DNA of 10,929 bases, from contig JANPPS010000076.1 in NCBI GenBank assembly GCA_031428635.1, forward strand, positions 1 through 10,929, given 5' to 3'. The notes beneath the pieces are model-generated. The model was not told where the DNA came from. It searched no databases and worked only from the letters and a program-made list of their open reading frames with translations. Every line of letters starts with the position of its first letter. Within the stretch, counting starts at the first letter, position 1. Both the position numbers and the translations under genes were made by a program. Below are positions 7,262 through 10,929 of this stretch, piece after piece. This stretch comes from JANPPS01 sp031428635 (GTDB taxonomy: Bacteria > Pseudomonadota > Alphaproteobacteria > Acetobacterales > Acetobacteraceae).

Positions 7262-7537
7262 TCAGCGCCTAGGCCCGACGGCGGCGGATGAGGTCAAGGC
7301 CCGCGTACCAGCCGCCAACACGGTCGTCCTTGCAGGCTCCGGTACGGCAACGGTGAGCGGCGGGGTTGGATTGGTGATGGCGCCACGCCGCGCCGCACAG
7401 GCGGTGGTGAGCTTCGTACGCCAGACTTCCGCGGGGTAGCACTTCTGCAACTCTTCCTGCGCCATCGCCAGGACGCCAAGGTCCGGCCTGAACAGCATGG
7501 CGCGTGCGGAGGGTATACTTTCGTCCAGGGCCAGGAA
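7262..7537 (-). other. Open reading stretch continuing in frame after the racemase stop, possible gene fragment
   Basis: After the TGA at 7538-7540 the same minus-strand frame stays open for 91 codons before its own stop at 7262-7264. Its first half reads like protein: FLALDESIPSARAMLFRPDL, then GVLAMAQEELQKCYPAEVW and RTKLTTACAARRG. The second half (Thr/Pro/Ala/Val-rich) looks less so. An ATG at 7498 could start a 78-residue protein, but I see no clear ribosome binding site. I do not recognise the family. It may be the remnant of another gene next to the damaged racemase, or chance openness in GC-rich DNA. Confidence 0.25.
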
Positions 7538-8224
7538 TCAGCCGCGCAGCAGCCAGTCGACTGCGGCGCCGGCATGTAGTGCGGTGGTATCGAACAGCGG
7601 CACGGCGCTGTCAGACGCGTCGACGAGCAGCATGATCTCGGTACAGCCGAGGATAATTGCCTGCAACCCTCGTCCACCAGACGGGCGATGATGGTGCGAT
7701 AGGCAGCGCGGAATTCGGGGCTAATCACGCCCTGGACCAACTCGTTATAGATGACCCGGTGCACCACCATCCGATCGTCCGCGTCGGGGACCAGCACCGT
7801 CAGACCATGGTCAGCCAGGCGGCGGCGGTAAAAACGCGTGCTCCATTGTGAACGCCGTGCCCAGCAACCCAATGCGGGTCAAACCTGCTGCCTTGATTGC
7901 GTCCGCGGTGGGGTCGGCGATGTGTAGTAACGGCACACCGATCGCCGACTGCACGTCGGCCGCCGCGCGGTGCATTGTGTTGCTACAAATTAGAACCCGA
8001 CCGGCGCCACACCGTTCCAGGTGCTGGGCGGCGTCGATCATTGCGGCGGTGGTGGCTGGCCAATCCCCTGCGGTTTGCATCGGTTCAATGACGGCGAAGT
8101 CAAACGACCACATCAGTATATGTGCCGATGCGACCCCACCCCGCCGTGCACGGACGCCCTGGTTGATCAGCCGATAGTATTCGGCCGAACTCTCCCACGA
8201 TAGGCCGCCGATAAGGCCGATCAT
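7538..8224 (-). pseudogene. Aspartate/glutamate racemase-family protein, disrupted by two frameshifts
   Basis: The ATG at 8224 opens MIGLIGGLSWESSAEYYRLI, the classic start of the Asp/Glu racemase family (PLP-independent, two-cysteine mechanism). The first active-site Cys is Cys80 in VLICSNTMH. After TMEHAF the frame breaks at a run of five T (plus-strand A, 7830-7834). Removing one T continues as FYRRRLADHGLTVLVPD and runs to RLVDEG. A second break lies near the GGG run at 7667-7669. Adding one base gives EGLQAIILGCTEIMLLVD, which carries the second Cys (about 194), and then ends in DWLLRG and TGA at 7538-7540. The repaired protein would have about 228 residues, the normal family length. As written, translation stops at 7811 after 137 residues and lacks the second Cys, so the product should be inactive. 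Two opposite single-base changes in homopolymers could also be assembly errors; in that case this is an intact gene. The substrate cannot be named. Confidence 0.85.
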
Positions 8225-8248
8225 CCGCGCGAACGACCGGCCGTGGCG

Positions 8249-8656
8249 TTAGCGGTAGTAGCCCGGCGCCGGGGCGACGTAGCTGGGTGGTGCGTAGTAG
8301 GCAGGAGGTGCGTAATACGCGGGCGGAGGTGCGTAATAGGTCGGCGGAGCCGCGTAATAGACTGGCGGCGGTGCGTAATAGGCCTGGGGCGGGGCGTAGT
8401 ACCGGGGTGCCGCAATGGCTGCACCAAGGCCAAGACCCAGGAGGGCTCCGCCGACGATAGCCGGACCGTAGCCGTAGCCGCCGCCGCGATACCCGCCGTA
8501 GCCACCACCATACCCATGCCCGCCGTATCCGCCGCCGTAGCCTCCCCGGTAGCCGCCATAGCCGCCACGGTAGAAGTCAGCGTGCGCAACCGACGGAGCC
8601 AACGCAAGCCCGGCGACGATTGGAATAGAAGCGATGAGAGTTGCAAAACGGGTCAT
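8249..8656 (-). CDS. Small secreted Gly/Tyr-rich protein with YYAPPP repeats
   Basis: The function is unknown. The protein has 135 residues. Residues 1-26 form a signal peptide (MTRFATLIAS..., likely cut after AHA), so it should be exported to the periplasm, outer membrane or outside. Residues 28-63 are Gly/Tyr/Arg repeats of the YRGGYGG kind. Residues 66-82 form a short Gly/Ala/Leu hydrophobic stretch (AIVGGALLGLGLGAAIA) resembling glycine-zipper segments. Residues 86-135 are six tandem YYAPPx units, mostly 7 residues long. At DNA level this is a 21-bp periodic repeat between about 8290 and 8400. A good ribosome binding site, GAGGT, sits 7 bases before the ATG. Proteins of this make-up are common in proteobacteria as uncharacterised exported or envelope-associated proteins. 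It is a stand-alone gene between the racemase and the liv operon. Low complexity makes homology by name unreliable. Confidence 0.8.
   Translation of the reverse strand: MTRFATLIASIPIVAGLALAPSVAHADFYRGGYGGYRGGYGGGYGGHGYGGGYGGYRGGGYGYGPAIVGGALLGLGLGAAIAAPRYYAPPQAYYAPPPVYYAAPPTYYAPPPAYYAPPAYYAPPSYVAPAPGYYR
8290..8400. repeat. 21-bp tandem repeat inside the Tyr/Pro-rich gene
   Basis: The word GCGTA(A/G)TA recurs on the plus strand starting at 8292, 8310, 8331, 8352, 8373 and 8394, spaced 18, 21, 21, 21 and 21 bases. Each unit encodes one Tyr-Tyr-Ala-Pro-Pro repeat on the minus strand. The units are diverged at several positions but keep the reading frame. Copy number may vary between strains. 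Confidence 0.75.
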
Positions 8657-8711
8657 AACTCGGACCTCAGATCATTATTTCTAGCAGCGCAGATGTGGAC
8701 ATCGTCCGCGG

Positions 8712-8755
8712 CAAAAGTAAGGCGGTACTGTCACATAATGTATCGGTCAGCCGCC
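8712..8755 (-). terminator. Candidate intrinsic terminator of the liv operon
   Basis: On the minus strand GGCGGCTG (8755-8748) pairs with CAG-TA-CCGCC (8730-8721) with a two-base bulge and a 17-base loop. It is followed by TTACTTTTG (8720-8712). Eight paired bases plus a T-rich tail right after livF fit a Rho-independent terminator. The bulge, the long loop and the overlap with the livF stop codon weaken it. Confidence 0.35.
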
Positions 8756-9454
8756 CAGATAGGCCTCGATCACCGCGGGATTAGCGGCCACGCTGGTGGC
8801 GGGACCGCTCAGGACGATGTGTCCCGTTTCCAGCACATAGGCGTGATCGCACACGTCCAGCGCGGCGGATGCATTCTGCTCGACGAGCAGGATGGTCGTG
8901 CCCTCCGCTCGTAGATCGGCGATGATAGCGAAGATTTCCTCAACAAATAGCGGCGCCAAGCCCATGCTTGGCTCATCGAGCAGTAGCAGACGGGGCGCGC
9001 CCATGAGCGCGCGGCCCATCGCCAGCATTTGCTGCTCGCCGCCCGACAGCGACCCGGCGCGCTGCGACAGACGCTCCCGCAAGCGCGGGAACCGGGTCAG
9101 GACCTGATCCCGGCGCTGGGCGGCGGCGGCGGCGGGATCGAGGTAGGCGCCCAGGGCCAAATTCTCGTCCACCGTCAGCTCGGCGAAGCACTGCCGTCCC
9201 TCTGGCACGTGACGCAGGCCCATGGCCGCAATGCGGTGTGCCGGCCGCCGCGCGATGTCGATGCCGCCGTACAGCACCCGCCCGGCCCGCGCGCGCGTCA
9301 GGCCGGAGATGGCGCGCAAAATCGTCGTTTTACCCGCACCATTGGCGCCGATCAGGCACACGGCCGACCCCTGCGGTACGTCCAGGGTGATGCCGTTCAC
9401 GGCCATCGTGCGGCCATAGCAGACCTGCAGGCCCTCGATATGCAGTGCCGTCAC
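8747..9454 (-). CDS. livF: Branched-chain amino acid ABC transporter ATPase LivF
   Basis: LivF is one of the two cytoplasmic ATPases that drive the Liv importer for leucine, isoleucine, valine and related substrates. The protein has 235 residues. Walker A is GANGAGKTT (36-44), the family segment is HVPEGRQCFAELTVDENLALGAY (82-104), the ABC signature is LSGGEQQ (136-142) and Walker B is LLLLDEP (156-162, catalytic Glu161). Where most ABC ATPases have the switch His, this protein has Gln193 in LLVEQN, which is normal for LivF. The C-terminal NPAVIEAYLGG is also typical. The GTG start overlaps the livG stop (GTGA, 4 nt). It is the last gene of the operon. The exact substrate depends on the binding protein, which is not in the window; amides, urea or aromatic acids are possible for Liv-type systems. 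Confidence 0.94.
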   Translation of the reverse strand: MTALHIEGLQVCYGRTMAVNGITLDVPQGSAVCLIGANGAGKTTILRAISGLTRARAGRVLYGGIDIARRPAHRIAAMGLRHVPEGRQCFAELTVDENLALGAYLDPAAAAAQRRDQVLTRFPRLRERLSQRAGSLSGGEQQMLAMGRALMGAPRLLLLDEPSMGLAPLFVEEIFAIIADLRAEGTTILLVEQNASAALDVCDHAYVLETGHIVLSGPATSVAANPAVIEAYLGG

Positions 9455-10251
9455 ACGCCCCGCCCCGCCCGCTGCCCGGCCGCCAGGCGCGCGGCGACCT
9501 TGGGGCCCAGATACGCCTCGATCACCGCCGGCTCCGATCGGACGGCGGCGGGTGGACCTTCAAAAATGCGCCGGCCGAAGTTCAGCACCGTCACCACGTC
9601 GGAGATGTCCATGACGAAGCCCATGTCATGCTCGACCAGCAGAATTGTGGTTCCGGCGTCCCGCAGGCGGCGGACAAGATGGGCCAGCGCCGCTGTTTCG
9701 GCCGGGTTCAGTCCGGCGGCGGGTTCGTCCAGCAGCAACAGGCGCGGCCGGCCGGCCATGGCGCGCGCGATCTCCAGCCGGCGCTGATCGCCGTATGACA
9801 GGGCGGCGGCGGGTCGGTCGGCGAGGGTGTCGAGGTCCACAAGCGCCAGGGCTGAGCGGGCGGCGGCGACGGCGTTCTGCTCATCGGCGCGGAAGCGGGG
9901 TAGGCGTAGCATGGTCGGCAGTAGTCCCACCTGTGGGCGTGCATGCAGGCCGGTCAGCGCGTTTTCCAGCACGGTCATCGCGCCGAAAATACGTATATTT
10001 TGGAACGTCCGCGCCAGGCCCATGCGCGCGCGCTGATCGGCCGTGCGGGTCGTGATATCAACGCCGTTCAGCGTGATCGACCCGGCGCTAGGTGGCGTCA
10101 GCCCGCTGATCAGGTTGAATAGCGTCGTCTTACCCGCCCCATTCGGCCCGATCACGGCGTGGATCGTGCCGGGCGTCACGGCCATGTCCACGCCGTCCAC
10201 GGCCACCAGCCCGGCGTAACGCCGCGTGAGCCCCGCCACGGTCAAGATCAT
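9451..10251 (-). CDS. livG: Branched-chain amino acid ABC transporter ATPase LivG
   Basis: LivG is the partner ATPase of LivF. From the ATG at 10251 the protein has 266 residues. Walker A is GPNGAGKT (35-42), the Q-loop and family motif are LARTFQNIRIFGAMTVLENAL (79-99, Gln84), the signature is LSYGDQR (151-157), Walker B is LLLLDEP (171-177, Glu176) and the switch His is His208 in VEHDMGFVM. The tail EPAVIEAYLGPK is typical of LivG; the last 15 residues (AARLAAGQRAGRGV) are a little longer than usual. The frame is open far upstream to 10515, but the family N-terminus ILTVAGLTRRYAGLVAV fixes the start at 10251. The start overlaps the livM stop as ATGA and the stop overlaps the livF start as GTGA, both signs of translational coupling. 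Confidence 0.94.
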   Translation of the reverse strand: MILTVAGLTRRYAGLVAVDGVDMAVTPGTIHAVIGPNGAGKTTLFNLISGLTPPSAGSITLNGVDITTRTADQRARMGLARTFQNIRIFGAMTVLENALTGLHARPQVGLLPTMLRLPRFRADEQNAVAAARSALALVDLDTLADRPAAALSYGDQRRLEIARAMAGRPRLLLLDEPAAGLNPAETAALAHLVRRLRDAGTTILLVEHDMGFVMDISDVVTVLNFGRRIFEGPPAAVRSEPAVIEAYLGPKVAARLAAGQRAGRGV

Positions 10252-10929
10252 GCCGCACGTCGCTTCATCCGCCACGCCAGCAACCCGCGCGGCAGGAACA
10301 GCACGGCGACCACGATGATCAGCCCGTTCACGATGCCCCGCGCGTCTGCGAAGCCGCGCAGAACTTCCGGCAACAGCGTCAATACCCATGCGCCCAGCAC
10401 CGGGGCCAGCGGGGTGCCGACGCCGCCCAGCAGCACGTAGGACAGGATCGTAACCGCCGGCTCGAACCCGTACTCGTTGGGGCCGATGAAGCTGCTGACA
10501 TGCGCCGACAGGCACCCGGCCAGCCCAGCGATCGCGGCCGATGTGACGAGCGCCGCCATTTTGTATCGCGCTATCGGCACGCCCATGACCTGGGCCGCGA
10601 CCTCGTCCTCACGCATGGCTTCCATCGCCCGGCCGATGCCGCTGCGGCCGACGAGCCATAAGGCGACCAATGCCAGTAATAATGTGCCGTAGATCAGGCC
10701 GGTACCCGCCCGGTCGGGGATGCCCGACAGGCCCAATGCGCCGCCGAACAGGTCGATATTGAGGTAGACGGCGCGCAGCACCTCACCCAGACCGATGGTG
10801 GCGATGGCCAGGTAGACGCCTGACAGGCGCAGGGTGGGCACGCCGATGGCCAATGCGAACAGGACGGGCGTCACCATCGATAACGGCAGCACGGCCCAGA
10901 ATGGCATGCCCAGTTTCAGCGTCATCAGC
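10248..10929 (-). CDS. livM: Branched-chain amino acid ABC transporter permease LivM, N-terminus beyond the right edge
   Basis: LivM is one of the two inner-membrane permeases of the Liv importer. The frame is open to the window edge and 226 residues are visible. Hydrophobic segments alternate with loops. Family marks are GVPTLRLSGVYLAIATIGLGEV, then GRSGIGRAMEAMREDEVAAQVMGV (the cytoplasmic EAA-like loop that contacts the ATPases), followed by SSFIGPNEYGFEPAVTILSYVLLGGVGT and the C-terminal RRAA. LivM proteins usually have 300 or more residues, so about 80-100 N-terminal residues, including the first membrane segments, lie outside. The ATG at 10925 is an internal Met, not the start. The stop overlaps the livG start by 4 nt (ATGA). 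Confidence 0.92.
   Translation of the reverse strand, partial: LMTLKLGMPFWAVLPLSMVTPVLFALAIGVPTLRLSGVYLAIATIGLGEVLRAVYLNIDLFGGALGLSGIPDRAGTGLIYGTLLLALVALWLVGRSGIGRAMEAMREDEVAAQVMGVPIARYKMAALVTSAAIAGLAGCLSAHVSSFIGPNEYGFEPAVTILSYVLLGGVGTPLAPVLGAWVLTLLPEVLRGFADARGIVNGLIIVVAVLFLPRGLLAWRMKRRAA

Larger units (their letters stand above)
7067..7537. other. Stretch between the FAD hydroxylase and the racemase, no identified gene
   Basis: About 470 bp lie between the convergent ends of the hydroxylase and the racemase. The left part, 7067-7260, is less GC-rich than its surroundings and shows no convincing coding frame on either strand. It contains a perfect hairpin at 7113-7128. The right part, 7262-7537, is open on the minus strand in frame with the racemase end (separate entry). 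A plus-strand ORF at 7068-7439 exists, but its translation (Arg/Ser-rich, then Ala/Val-rich) matches nothing I know and lacks a clear ribosome binding site. Confidence 0.45.

Noticed and set aside
8243..8914. Plus-strand ORF of 223 codons opposite the Gly/Tyr-rich gene
   Set aside because: The minus-strand frame has a signal peptide, ordered repeats and a good ribosome binding site. The plus frame only mirrors the repeats as Arg/Val-rich sequence.
9029..9787. Plus-strand ORF of 252 codons opposite livF and livG
   Set aside because: It is antisense to two clear ABC ATPases, and the composition is Arg/Ala/Gly-rich without motifs.

Overview
The window is a GC-rich bacterial chromosome segment, most likely from an alphaproteobacterium of the Rhodospirillales/Acetobacterales type. 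This rests on gene content and order (glnK-amtB next to a full-length FtsK translocase, with a UbiH/COQ6-type hydroxylase divergent from glnK) and on the GC-rich third codon positions. It is an inference, since no rRNA or other marker gene is present. Nearly all genes read on the minus strand; only the FAD hydroxylase reads on the plus strand.

Layout, left to right. A transglutaminase-like protein (minus) runs off the left edge and overlaps the end of ftsK by 14 nt. ftsK (minus) encodes the membrane-anchored chromosome translocase, with a complete motor and DNA-binding gamma domain. About 860 bp follow without a recognisable gene; they hold one unassigned ORF on the minus strand whose middle part looks like real protein. 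Next comes the ammonium pair glnK-amtB (minus, stop and start codons directly adjacent), with a sigma-54-like -24/-12 element upstream. The FAD-dependent hydroxylase of ubiquinone synthesis starts divergently on the plus strand. About 470 bp of non-assigned sequence follow. Then come an aspartate/glutamate racemase-family gene (minus) broken by two single-base frameshifts, a small secreted Gly/Tyr-rich and Tyr-Tyr-Ala-Pro-Pro repeat protein (minus), and the distal part of a branched-chain amino acid ABC transporter operon, livM-livG-livF (minus). Its genes overlap by 4 nt at each junction, and livM is cut by the right edge.

How the genes work together. GlnK and AmtB form the ammonium uptake and nitrogen-sensing module, and the sigma-54-like element fits nitrogen-limitation control. 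LivM, LivG and LivF are the inner-membrane and ATPase parts of a high-affinity amino acid importer, with LivH and the binding protein expected beyond the right edge. FtsK, the hydroxylase and the transglutaminase-like protein are separate functions.

I did not find an undescribed system. There is no CRISPR array, transposase, tRNA, rRNA, toxin-antitoxin pair or phage gene that I can support. The points most worth a second look are the frameshifted racemase, the unassigned ORF between amtB and ftsK, the sigma-54-like promoter and the low-complexity secreted protein.
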